DNA of 64,000 nt, taken from NCBI RefSeq assembly GCF_001625215.2, contig NC_030385.2, positions 36,543,598 through 36,607,597 of the forward strand, in the 5' to 3' direction. A program made the translations under genes and the position numbers. Each line of letters opens with the position of its first letter. Positions within the stretch are counted from its first letter, which is position 1. The notes under the pieces were generated by a model. It was not told the DNA's origin, ran no database searches, and saw only the letters and a list, made by a program, of their open reading frames with translations. Of this stretch, positions 1 through 11,328 are shown piece after piece. This DNA comes from Daucus carota subsp. sativus (taxonomy: Eukaryota > Streptophyta > Magnoliopsida > Apiales > Apiaceae).

Positions 1-280
1 AAAGATAAAGTCAAAGCTGATGCTCGAAAAATTCCCATTTTTCAACCAATTTGTTGGCCTTATTGGTGCCTTTACCTTCTGGCCTATGACAGTATATTTC
101 CCAGTAGAGGTGTATCTCTCCCAAAGAAAAGTTAAAAGATTTCCCAGAGCATGGAATGGCCTGCAGATATTGAGTTTCTTTTGGTTGATAGTATCTCATC
201 TAGCTGCTGTTGGTTCTTCTGTTCATGGCTTGTCATATCTCTTCAGAAATATGAGCTATTCCAAAATGTATGTAATATAG
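1..280 (+). CDS. Amino-acid permease, C-terminal fragment (AAP-like)
   Basis: Partial reading frame open from base 2 to a TAG stop at 278-280. It encodes the last part of a multi-pass transporter of the plant amino-acid permease (AAP, AAAP superfamily) type. The stretch containing FFNQFVGLIGAFTFWP and VYFPVEVYLSQ matches the conserved region before the last two membrane helices. It is followed by a hydrophobic segment (about ILSFFWLIVSHLAAVGSSV) and a short tail ending KMYVI. By family knowledge it would carry amino acids with protons across the plasma membrane. The preceding exons lie outside the window. The tail is unlike the usual AAP ending, and a GTATGT donor-like site lies near the stop, so the true last exon could differ. 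A degenerate copy is possible. Confidence 0.72.
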   Translation, partial: KIKSKLMLEKFPFFNQFVGLIGAFTFWPMTVYFPVEVYLSQRKVKRFPRAWNGLQILSFFWLIVSHLAAVGSSVHGLSYLFRNMSYSKMYVI

Positions 281-769
281 TATATTCTTTATCTATAAAC
301 CATCTTGCCGCATATTTTAGTGAAGTTATTTGTGACCTGACAAGATATTTCAACCATGTGGTTTGTAGAAATTTATAGTTGTTCAGTTTCTATATGATGA
401 CTGACTTCAAATTTTCAATTGTTTTTCTAGAAATTTAGCGTTATATAACAGATTTTGTATTCATTCTATGAACATTCATTCAGTCAGCTTACACACATCA
501 AATTGTAGTTTTTTTACTTAATGAAGTATGTAGATTGTGAGCATTTCTTCATCTTCTTTAGCTTAGATTGATCAGCTTTCAGGATCCAAAATTAATCCTA
601 TATAATAATTAATTAAAAATTATATGTTTAATCCGATCCCGGCATGAATAATCTTTATAGCTGTTTCTTTTAAAATATAATTATTCAACGTACATAATAG
701 TTGGTCTATATAATAAGCGAACTGATGTTATAACTACTCAAACAGACACGGCTACACTTGAACTAACAT

Positions 770-1040
770 AAGACTGTAATTAAGACCGAGCGAGCCAAGT
801 TTCAATTCGGGTATAATTCGAACCGAAGTTAGCCGAGCCGAATCATTTAAATAATCGAGCCTTAACCTCTCGACTCGTTTAATTTCACGAGTCGAGCCGA
901 TCCGGCTTGTTTAACTCAACGAGCCGATTATAACGAGTTTGGCGAGTCGACTCGTTTAATTTTATATTTAATCGAGTCTAAACCTCTATCCGAACTCTCG
1001 AATTAGTTTAATTTAAAATTTTATATTTATTGAATTAATT
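770..1040 (+). repeat. CGAG-rich dispersed repeat, diverged copy 1
   Basis: Starts near the motif GACTGTAATTAAGACCGAG and continues with many CGAGCCGA / CGACTCGTTTAATTTCACGAG segments. Long stretches match the better preserved copy at 28220-28611 in the same order and orientation, for example the ACGAGCCG-ATTATAACGAG block and ATTTTATATTTAATCGAGTC. The right terminus is not recognisable, so it looks truncated. Probably a non-autonomous hAT-like element (inference from the other copy's ends). Confidence 0.6.
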
Positions 1041-1159
1041 CACTCTCGAATTAGTTTAATTTATGAATATATACAATTAATATAATTAAGTGGATATTAA
1101 TCAATTAATTATAAAAATATGAAGCGTTCAAGTTCAAAATAAAATGACTCCTGCAAGGG

Positions 1160-1520
1160 AGTACAGTCGAGCCCTAGCTCCCTAGAGTGTGTATGGTCGA
1201 TTCCCAAGAATGTGTGCAAGAAAAACGAAGTACAAAGTACCTAGAGGGCTGTTTGGTTGAATCCCAGAGACATGGCCTCAAAACTGTCATAAAGCTATAC
1301 TACACTTGGCCGAGCCCTTGAGCTTCTATGGGGTTCTTGGGAGATTCCAAGGCTTTTAAGCTACAAACTAAGCTATGTAAGATTGTAAGTTATATAAGGG
1401 AGGGGAGGTCGAGTCCTAACATCTCTAATGTGTTATGGTCGAGTTTAAGCTTCAAGTAAAGGAAATTTCTTAGGTAACTCTACAAGAACTACTTGGTTGA
1501 GTCCTTGAAGAAAAGAATTG
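1160..1520. repeat. Degenerate spaced motif TGGTCGAGTCC
   Basis: Near-copies of a motif of the form GGTCGAGTCC appear at about 1163, 1195, 1253, 1308, 1406, 1437 and 1494, 30-100 bases apart, with unlike spacers. No ORF accounts for it. It may be an old minisatellite or a transposon subterminal array. Confidence 0.35.
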
Positions 1521-1919
1521 AACAAAGTACCAAGAACTAGACTCTTGTACTTGAAAGTACACTATACTAGGAAGGTCTAGTGGTAAATCAGCTTTAAGTA
1601 TCACATCCTTTGGAAGTTGCTTGCTGCCTTTTCCTTTAATCCATTGCAGAACACCATGGGCTGTCACTTTATTGAATTTCCATTTTGTCTTGACAGCAGA
1701 GGACTTTTTTAAGTATATATATCAGGATTTATCTAGACCAGACCACTACTTCTAACATCAAAAACCATACCTACCACTCAGAAAATTATAACAGAAATCA
1801 TGTCAAGATTATCAAAACATAGAAGAAACCTCGTTTTGTTCAGAACAAGTTCAGGGTAAATCTGAAATGCCATAAATTTAACAAACACTTTTTGCCGCTA
1901 CACTAATCCAAACAAGAAC

Positions 1920-3558
<1,639 letters not shown>

Positions 3559-3604
3559 CTAAGCTGTGTTGTTTTCTTCTTAGGAGGAAGAGGAGGTGTG
3601 AGTG

Positions 3605-3751
3605 TAGGGTTTTGTTTTTATATACTGTATGTTTCACTGTCTTTTGGGGCTAGGCTAGGGTTTGTTGCTGCTTCTGTTGGGCCGGCTTAAGGTCCATAAT
3701 ACTTTCAGGCTGACTTGTATTAGCTTGTCTGTTGCTCATCAGTTCTGGGCT
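3605..3751 (-). promoter_or_regulatory. RPL13A: RPL13A promoter: TATA box, telo boxes, site II motifs
   Basis: On the minus strand a TATATAAAAA box lies at 3615-3624. Telo-box motifs AAACCCTA lie at 3605-3612 and 3656-3663. Site II motifs (TGGGCC at 3678-3683, TGGGCT at 3746-3751, either orientation) lie further upstream. Telo-box plus site II is the known signature of plant ribosomal-protein and other proliferation-linked promoters, bound by Pur-alpha/TRB-type and TCP proteins respectively. Positions are seen; function is inferred. Confidence 0.75.
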
Positions 3752-3784
3752 TCAACTAGGATCCCAAAATTCCCGACCAGCCCG

Positions 3785-4076
3785 ATACAAATTAGGGGTG
3801 GTTTGGTTTGCAGGGTGGTATGTGTTTGGAATGAGAAAAGTGGTATGTGTTTGGTTGATTGCTAGAATTAATATATTTAATTTTTTAAAAATAATTATAT
3901 TAATTAAAATATTAATAAAATTATTATTGTTATGTATTTTTGCATTATTGATTATTTTTATATTAAATATTAATATGTAATTGTTTAAATAGAGACAAAA
4001 AAAAAATATTAAACTGATACTCATACCCCCATCTCATACCCACTTTGTGGGTTTGAGGAATGGGTTTGAAAATTTG
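3785..4076. repeat. MITE fragment related to 54620-55810 element
   Basis: Carries GGTATGTGTTTGGTTGATTGCT, an AT-rich core with TAAAATTATTATTGTTATGTA and TTTTTGCATTATTGATT, and a CTCATACCC-rich end. The same blocks occur in the same order at about 54690-54960. Only the left half of the family is present here. Superfamily not determined. Confidence 0.55.
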
Positions 4077-4114
4077 TTTTCTTACAACAATAAATCTTGG
4101 GCTACACCCTTATA

Positions 4115-4996
4115 CACTACTAAAACACTACCCCTTTTTTAGGAGCTCACATGACCCACCACTTTTCATTATCTTTTTAATTTAATTAAGGAAAAAAAAT
4201 CAGAAACTTAAATATATACAAATTTCTCAGTGTCCTCACGGCTTCCATCATTCGACTCTTCTGTATTTCATCAGCTACTACAATTACATATACATAGAAT
4301 ATACATACACATATTTCACAATTTCTATTAATTAGTAGTCATATATTATACACAGATCAATGATCCCGATTTTGAAAACCAGTCTATGGAAGCAGCAGCA
4401 TGGCCAGTGTATATAAAAACAAACTAACCTCTAAAAAATACAGTAACAATAGTAGTTAGTAATATCAATTAGAAATTATTTTTAAAATGATGAATACAAA
4501 ATTTATGGTTATATAGTAATAATATAAAAAGAAATAGAAAAATAGTAATAAAAGAAATTTCTCTGATTAGAGAAATTTTATGTTAAAATTATATTTATTT
4601 AAGAATGATATTTACAAAGATGTAATACATAACAATTATAGAGAAAACTAAATTTATGTTGAATCCTAAATTAATATTATGAGAAAAATGAAAAATCAAA
4701 CTTTAGGAAAATGAAACAAAAATGTAATAGTTGGTATTATTTAATTGAATACATTTCAATAAATTTATTAGTATAAGTTTTTACAATAAATCTATATTTA
4801 AATAAATTTCAATGAATTTATATTTGAATAAATTTCAAATAAATGAATATAAAAACTACGTTGAAAACTGATTTGCTTTTCAATTTTAAGGCTTAGAAAA
4901 AAAATTGAAGTCTAAGCCGTGTAACCAGCAGAATAGCTAATGTGAGCCACGTCAACTCCTAAAAAAAGGGCAATAAAGGGCAATGTTTTAGCAGTG
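4115..4996. mobile_element. Small TIR transposon, CACTA-ended
   Basis: An 882-bp AT-rich segment bounded by imperfect inverted ends: left begins CACTACTAAAACACTACCCC, and right ends with the complement of CACTGCTAAAACATTGCCC. Subterminal TTTTTTAGGAG and its complement CTCCTAAAAAAAGG also mirror each other. A TA dinucleotide flanks both ends. No coding capacity is visible, so it is non-autonomous. The CACTA terminus suggests the CMC/En-Spm group, but the apparent 2-bp duplication does not fit that group's 3 bp, so the superfamily is open. Confidence 0.55.
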
Positions 4997-5161
4997 TACC
5001 TTACAAATTATTTTATTATTTAAATAACGACCATAACACTGCACCGTATCTGCGTATCCCACGGTTTATTACATAAATTAGTTATTAGACTAAAATTATG
5101 GAACATTGTTCTAAAGATTGATGATGAAGATGATGATGTCATTATTGTTGTGAAAGAAATA

Positions 5162-5367
5162 CTCCCCATCTTATTTTAACTAATATGTAAAAAAATAATA
5201 TCTATATTTATTAAAAAAATATATAATTCTTATATCAAATAAAAGTTTAGATTCTAAGTTTTTATTTGATATAAATTTTACAAAGGATAATTATGTTAAA
5301 ATGCGATTTTTTTAATACATTAAAATACGTGTAAAAAAATCAAAGCAATTAAAATGAACAGAGGTAG
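5162..5367. repeat. Degenerate Stowaway-like MITE
   Basis: Left end ACTCCCCATCTTATTTTAAC and right end AAAATGAACAGAGGTAGTAG are imperfect inverse complements of the CTCCCTCCGTCC type. The interior is AT-rich. It appears to be an old, decayed copy. Confidence 0.45.
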
Positions 5368-5470
5368 TAGTAAGATTCATAATATGAAGTGTTAATTTTT
5401 ATATTTATTATAAAAGGTATATTTAAAGTTAAATTCATTTAGATATTATTCAGTATATATTTATGTCATA

Positions 5471-5751
5471 CTCCCTTCGTCCCACCCATTTCCTATCGAA
5501 TTGGTTGGGCACGGAGGTTAAGAAATATGTATAAAATAGTGGAAAAGAGGAAGAAAAGTGGGTAAAGTGGTGGGGCCCATTGATTTTTAATGTATAAAAA
5601 GAAGATAGTGGAGTAAAAGTAGTGTGAAAAGGAAAGAAAAGTGGAGAAGTGGTGGGACCCATTGACTATTTTTGGTAAATTTTGAAATGTAAAGAATTGG
5701 GTGGGACACCCCAAAAAGGAAAGTGTAAAGAAATGGGTGGGATGGAGGGAG
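5471..5751. mobile_element. Stowaway MITE (281 bp)
   Basis: Left end CTCCCTTCGTCCCACCCATT, right end the matching GGGTGGGATGGAGGGAG, flanked on both sides by TA, the target duplication of Tc1/mariner Stowaway elements. The interior resembles the copies at 37462-37742 and 58591-58913 (for example GAAATGTAAAGAATTGG and the GGGACCCATTGA motif). Non-coding. Confidence 0.88.
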
Positions 5752-5758
5752 TAATTCA

Positions 5759-6332
5759 TATATATTGAGGGTTAATTATCAAGTTGATCACTGAAGTGGC
5801 CTCAATGTATCAAGTTGGTCACTGAACTCAAAACGGTATCAAGATGGTCATTGAAGTGGCCATAAATATCAAACAAGTACCTTAAAATATAAGTTCAAGC
5901 ACTAAAAATATTATTTATAAAATTTTACACATTATTTTTAAATTTTACCAAAACCAAGTAAAAGGTTATGATTTCTAATATTTATGATAATATATTTAGA
6001 TTTTATCAAGTTTATTTATTATTTATTTTTGATTAAAACAAAGAAAATAACTATATAATAAAATATAAATAATAAATAAACTTGATAAAATATAAATATA
6101 TTATTTTAAATAATAGAAGTCATAACCTTTTAGTTGGTTGTGATAACATTTAAAAATAATGTGTAAAATTTTATAAATAATATTTTTACTACTTCAACTC
6201 ATATTTCAAGGTACTTACTTGATAATAATGGCCACTTCAGTGACCATCTTGATACCGTTTTGAGTTCAGTGACCAACTTGATACATTAAGCCCACTTCAA
6301 TGACCAACTTGATAATTAACCCTATATATTGA
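5759..6332. mobile_element. Foldback Mutator-like MITE with 10-bp TSD
   Basis: The element is 5769-6322 (554 bp), beginning GGGTTAATTATCAAGTTG and ending with its inverse complement. It is flanked by a perfect direct duplication TATATATTGA at 5759-5768 and 6323-6332. Inverted arms of about 260 bp pair almost to the centre, leaving a short AT-rich loop near 6030-6060. A 9-11 bp duplication with long TIRs is characteristic of Mutator-like foldback MITEs. There is no ORF, so it needs a transposase in trans. It sits only 7 bp from the Stowaway element on its left. Confidence 0.88.
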
Positions 6333-8745
6333 TATCAAACCCAAGAAAATTGGTTCTCAGTTGATTTATAATATATAAATATCTTTTTAAATTTTATTAT
6401 TTTTTAATAAAAAAATTAATACTTATCAGTTTGGGCATTTCTATGATCACCCCTAATTTTATTTTGTTTTTTTTACTAATATGACTTATATTAAGTATTT
6501 GTTTTGAGATATTCCACCTGGATCAACAGAAGATGAACCTTTAAATATTAGGTTATCCAATTGCGCTATGATTACCCAATCCAATAAAGGAATCAATTGG
6601 GCTATTAAACTGCAAAACGAAAACTTGGTTCAATAACCAAAGATAGCTACGTCATCAGTGGTGAAGATGCAACCATATTCAGGAAATACAGTCACTGGTC
6701 TGAATATAGTTTTTGTCGTAGCTGTGAAAATGCGATAGAATATGTAGTAAAAAATGCGAGTAGCGAGGAGTGAGGAGTAGCTGCATCTTATTACAAGCTG
6801 GACTCTGGTTTTTAGAGATCGCTGTTAATGCCACAAAAATTGCACTGCCTTGAGCAAAGCCAACAGCAGCATCTTTGACGAGTAAAAGACACACAGTATA
6901 TAAACAACTCAAGACGGATAGTAGAATTGTAACTTATACAGCGTATATTATATGAGTAATAATCCCCTGAAAATAATATAAAAACCAAATGGTTGTGCTA
7001 GAATTTTGTGTAATCTACTGTATCTACTCAACAATAAATGGATCTACACAAGCCGGCTCTTCAAAGAAGACACTCTCCCCTACTCGGAGCGGGTATGCAG
7101 ATGTACCATCACTCTCCAGTCTCCCCTACTCTAATTTGGTTGTGCCATCGACAATGGCACAAGAACAAATTTTCCGCATTCAACACATTTTTACTTTGAA
7201 CGATACTAGCAGTTCAAAATAATTGTTAGTCGTTCACGATGATAGATAACTAATGACGGATCTGGTGGAGCGCGAATTTCCGACGGAATAAAGTGAATAA
7301 TCGATTCTCAAAAAACAGAAGATTTATAAGAATTTTTTGTAATCACTCATCTAGCGTATTAAAGTTTAATGAAAACTTCATTTTAATCGCACTCCATTCT
7401 GCATAGAGGGATAAAATTTAAAAAATAATTTAATTCTTAAATTCATTTTGTTTCTCATTATTGTAAAGCATGCTAAATATTATGTTCAACAATACAATCA
7501 ACAGGTAAAACAATTAATATTGTAGATAGCTTAGCATAATATTATGCATATTTTTAAGAAGTGGAACTATATTTTTCCGTTTAGAAAAAACAGAAGTAGA
7601 ACTATATTTTTGATAATCGCTAGAATTGAAATATATTAATGACAGTAGAGTTAAATATAAAAAAAAATTAAATAAATTTAAATTTTGAACCATATTTTCA
7701 GATTTGTATAATAGATTCTCATATTTTAACTAAAACACGATAACATTGAACTTTACTCTTACTTAGCATCTTAATTCTCAACAAATTTCCATAATTCCAT
7801 CACGCAAGACACTGCATTGAAGTAGAACCTCCACATGCATGCTCAAATTTGGTCGATATAATAACATATACACAGCCGGCTCTCCACAAAACATTCTATA
7901 TTGTTGGCAGGTATGCAATAAAACCATGAGCTCTGAAATTTCATACCCTCGCATGTGCCATTCGAATATGGTTATAACTTATGTCATGGCACTAGAATAA
8001 ACTTCTGTATTTAAAGATATTAAATGGAAATCATTATTAAAATTTAATAGGATACTTATCGTGATATCTAATATATTTTTATAAATATAGTGTTAAATAT
8101 CGGGGTATAATTTTCACATAAAATTGATATTATTAGTTATTCGTGTATTTTTATACACTTCATGAATATGATATATTTTTTTTATTACTACGTAATTGAT
8201 GTTTTGTGTGTACTACGTTCATACCATGTGTTATTTTTCTTTGTTTCATTTTTATAGTACTTTTATGTTATATTTATGATAATTTTGTTAGAATTTAGGT
8301 AATATTTTTGAAATTATATTTGTTGTTTTGACTTTAAGAGTGTTAATTCACATATATATACTATATCTTTCGAAAATAATACATGTGATATATATCAGTA
8401 TATTAAAAATTAACATCATTGAAAGTGCCGAAAATTTATACAAATATTCCAAATAATTTATCGAATAATATCGAATAATGATTTCACATGTGTATATCTA
8501 ACAATTAGCCTAATAATCCACTGGATGCTTCTTATCTAACAAATCACCATCATGTATAAGACACAAACTTGGAAGTCGTAACATCCTAATCCTATAAAAT
8601 TAGCGATAAAACCAATTCAACGATCAACTATATAATAACACAATACATGCACAAACGCCACCTAAACAAACAATAAAATTGTGTGTAATTTGACTTGGAA
8701 CCGTTTGAAAAACAACCAATCCAAATAAATAATGTTAGTAGTAGT
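6333..8745. other. Intergenic, AT-rich, with a diverged duplication
   Basis: No gene could be recognised. Two segments, about 7040-7175 and 7866-8015, look like diverged copies of each other. Both hold GCCGGCTCT, then GGTATGCA, ACCAT, TGTGCCAT and a GCAC-AGAA block in the same order. Short open frames near 6679-6912 and 6989-7222 have no recognisable product and are not called. The last 200 bases are probably the 3'UTR of the NHL gene. Confidence 0.45.
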
Positions 8746-9510
8746 CTACCACAACTTAACACTATAGTCACAATGTTTTGAAACTATCTTTGATTTCGCC
8801 GTTAAACTATCCACCGTCAAATCACACTTCACTTTCACGTTTATCGTCCACGTTTTAACGCCGCCTACTTTTATTTTGATCGGCGCTTTCAAGTTTAACT
8901 TTAACGGTACTTTCTTCTCCGTTTGCGCCGTTAATAGTTCTGAATGATCGGCACGTGATAACACAATGTTGTTTCCTCTTAGAGCCGTTTTGAAAACCGT
9001 TACATTATTCACCGGCTGATAAAAGACGGGGAGAACTCCGGCGGAGAGACGATCGTCGGAGTAGTAGACTTGTACGGAGCTTTTCTTCTCGTAGTAGATT
9101 CCGATTTTGTCGTTCGGATTGTTCGCGCTGATGCTGACGTCGAACTCCGGCGACATAGGTCGAGATGAAGAGAGATTGAAGCCGGTGATTGCGATCGAAT
9201 CGACGGTGTACTTCGGCGATTCCGGCTTGTAGACGAAGTAAAACACCGCGGCGGCGATTCCGAGGAGGATAAGGAGGAGAATCGCGGCGGCGAGAGTGTA
9301 GCCGAGGCACCTGCAGAGGCGATTGCTGCGGCGGCGATTGGTTTTGGCGAGCTTTTTCATGCGTTCGGCGTTCTCCGGCGGCGGACGGCGGTAGATTTGG
9401 TCCTTCGGAAGCTGAATAACATAAGTGCTCCCCGGAGCAGCGGCATGTTTCGACTGAGGCGGTGGCAAATGAGGCGGTGAGTCAACGCCAGGGTGGACTT
9501 TTTCAGCCAT
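8746..9510 (-). CDS. NDR1/HIN1-like protein (LEA_2 domain)
   Basis: Intronless gene for 254 aa, close in layout to Arabidopsis NHL13-type proteins. A proline-rich cytosolic N terminus (residues 1-50) is followed by a basic stretch (KKLAKTNRRRSNR, about 52-64). A single membrane anchor (about 71-94) follows, and then a LEA_2/WHy-like domain to the C terminus. The family motif NPNDKIGIYY is at about 131-140. By family knowledge these are plasma-membrane proteins induced by pathogens and needed for some bacterial resistance responses. The start at 9510 is the first in-frame ATG after a TATATAAAT box. The coding region is clearly GC-richer than its flanks, as expected for a real exon. Its exact subfamily and role are inferred. 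Confidence 0.93.
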   Translation of the reverse strand: MAEKVHPGVDSPPHLPPPQSKHAAAPGSTYVIQLPKDQIYRRPPPENAERMKKLAKTNRRRSNRLCRCLGYTLAAAILLLILLGIAAAVFYFVYKPESPKYTVDSIAITGFNLSSSRPMSPEFDVSISANNPNDKIGIYYEKKSSVQVYYSDDRLSAGVLPVFYQPVNNVTVFKTALRGNNIVLSRADHSELLTAQTEKKVPLKLNLKAPIKIKVGGVKTWTINVKVKCDLTVDSLTAKSKIVSKHCDYSVKLW

Positions 9511-9576
9511 AGTGAAGAGAGAATGAGCTCGTGAAAAGTGAAGTTATGGAAATGTAGTGAAGATAAACAGGCGTGT

Positions 9577-9617
9577 ATTTATATACGTGTATCTGTAGAT
9601 TGATACCGCGTCCGCGT
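9577..9617 (-). promoter_or_regulatory. NHL promoter: TATA box and tandem CGCG boxes
   Basis: A minus-strand TATATAAAT box is at 9577-9585, 67-75 bases upstream of the ATG. Just upstream, CCGCGT occurs twice back to back (9606-9617), with a further ACGCGA near 9627. VCGCGB is the known binding motif of CAMTA calmodulin-regulated factors, which control salicylate and defence genes. The link to this gene is inferred. Confidence 0.55.
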
Positions 9618-9689
9618 CCAAAATTACGCGATATTAGTTTTAATGCGGTGTGAAAAGATTGCGTGCCAAGTGTGATAATTAGCTGCATG

Positions 9690-11328
9690 CCTCCAAATAC
9701 ATTGCAGTCACCAGCTGTGATATCGATTCAATTTTCAAGTAATTTATTATTTATATTAAGTTATTAAGAAGTAATTGGCTCAATTTCAATGCTTATTTCT
9801 TTTTTATATTTTGAATAAGTAACGGGTTGAATTATATTGCTTGGTTTTTTCTTGGTGTTTGTATGAGTGAAAGCGATGCTGACAAGGATACTTTCAACTC
9901 TTTAAGTAATTTTATACAGATTCAGACCTTGTCCATCAACAAGAAGATTAGCTACTTCCTTCTACTAAATCAAACCAAAGGTAAACCATGTCAATAATTT
10001 TTTTATTGGAAAAAGTTACTTCAGATTCGAAGGTTACGTAAAAACATATACACTCATGTTTTATTATAAATTATAGAAAATTACAAATTGATTATGAATA
10101 GTGTTTTAAAAATTCTCGATGTATTAACAATTTCTCAACTAATTGTTAGAATATATGTTACTGATTAACCAATCAAATTTTATTAAAAAATTATTAATTT
10201 ATTAAAAAATCTCGTATAATTTTCTATAAATTATAAAAGAGCAGGTCAATGGATTAATTTAGGGTATCGTCGTTGAGCGGAGCGGCCACACATGAACTAG
10301 GGTCTCTCAAACGCCCATCCCGTTCATGCATCTTTACAAATTGCCAACGAATTATAAAGAACGCTCCATCAGTAAAAGCTACTTTTAAGTTTTAAGATCC
10401 AGGCACCAACAGACCCAATTTAACATCCAGTTAGCTGAAATCTGAATGAATAATTTCTTCCATACAATCTTCTTTTCCTTCTTGTTTTTGCTGGGTGTTA
10501 TATGTGAGAGTACTAAAACACATCTAGAACTAGAAGACTGATCAAGGCGAAGCATAAACTTTTGCATTAATGCTCATAACTGCAAATATCAAACAGAAAT
10601 ATTCCAGGGATAATTCCGACATTTTTACAAGGTCTATTTATGTAAAATGCCGAGAAAACAATCTGCATTTAATTACCTATAGTAAATACATTGATGTGAC
10701 AATGATAGTCTAAACAGCATGGATTGGCCAGTGTCACTCAAAGATTTTATATTCACAAAAAATTCCTTAAGCTTTACTACAACAATGATATCACTAATCT
10801 CTAACTACACACAGCGGCATAATAATTAATACTAATACATGGGGTTGACCTGCGGGGTGTGATAAGCCCCTCATATCAGCAGGGCCCCTGACTGGGAAGG
10901 GAGGGAGAAAAAGGAGAACTACCCAAAAAAGGGAATAGAAACCCTGTACAAGTACAACTATGTTGGTTTCAGTCTTCCCGCATTTCTAGGGTAATGGTAA
11001 TGTACATAATTCCTGAAGATGATTCCCGCCCTATCCCTTCAAACAAGTCTAATCGACCTGTAGACAAAATAATTACTAACCCCTGCCTGTCTCATAATCC
11101 TGCCAGCAACTCTGAGCTTCATCTGCACAAAGCCGCAAATCATCAACTCTGTTTCACAAAAGTTGTGCAACCAACATTGCATCTGTTGATATCATAATAC
11201 CGCAATCCTAGCTGGACTATTTCTAATATGGAGCAGACATACGAAATGTTGCAAAAAAGCATGCTGAAACAACCATAGCAGGACTAGCTGCTCCAAGGAC
11301 TTGTTCAATCTGCTAAAAGACACTAATG
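9690..11328. other. Intergenic and EAF1 3'UTR
   Basis: About 9690-10260 is AT-rich with no recognised feature. From roughly 10600 to 11328 the sequence is less AT-rich and lies directly downstream of the minus-strand EAF1 stop codon, so much of it is probably that gene's 3'UTR. The poly(A) site cannot be placed. Small open frames at 10385-10567 and 10994-11197 have no recognisable product. Confidence 0.4.

Larger units (their letters stand above)
281..1919. other. Intergenic, 3' flanks of permease and RPL13A
   Basis: No gene is seen. The first 480 bases are AT-rich and probably hold the 3'UTR of the permease. About 770-1040 is a CGAG-rich repeat copy and about 1160-1520 carries a spaced TGGTCGAGTCC-like motif (both listed separately). 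About 1680-1919 is probably the 3'UTR of the minus-strand RPL13A gene. Confidence 0.5.

Noticed and set aside
9005..9310. 101-codon arginine/serine-rich frame within the NHL gene
   Set aside because: Overlapping frame of the GC-rich NHL exon, which has clear family motifs in its own frame.
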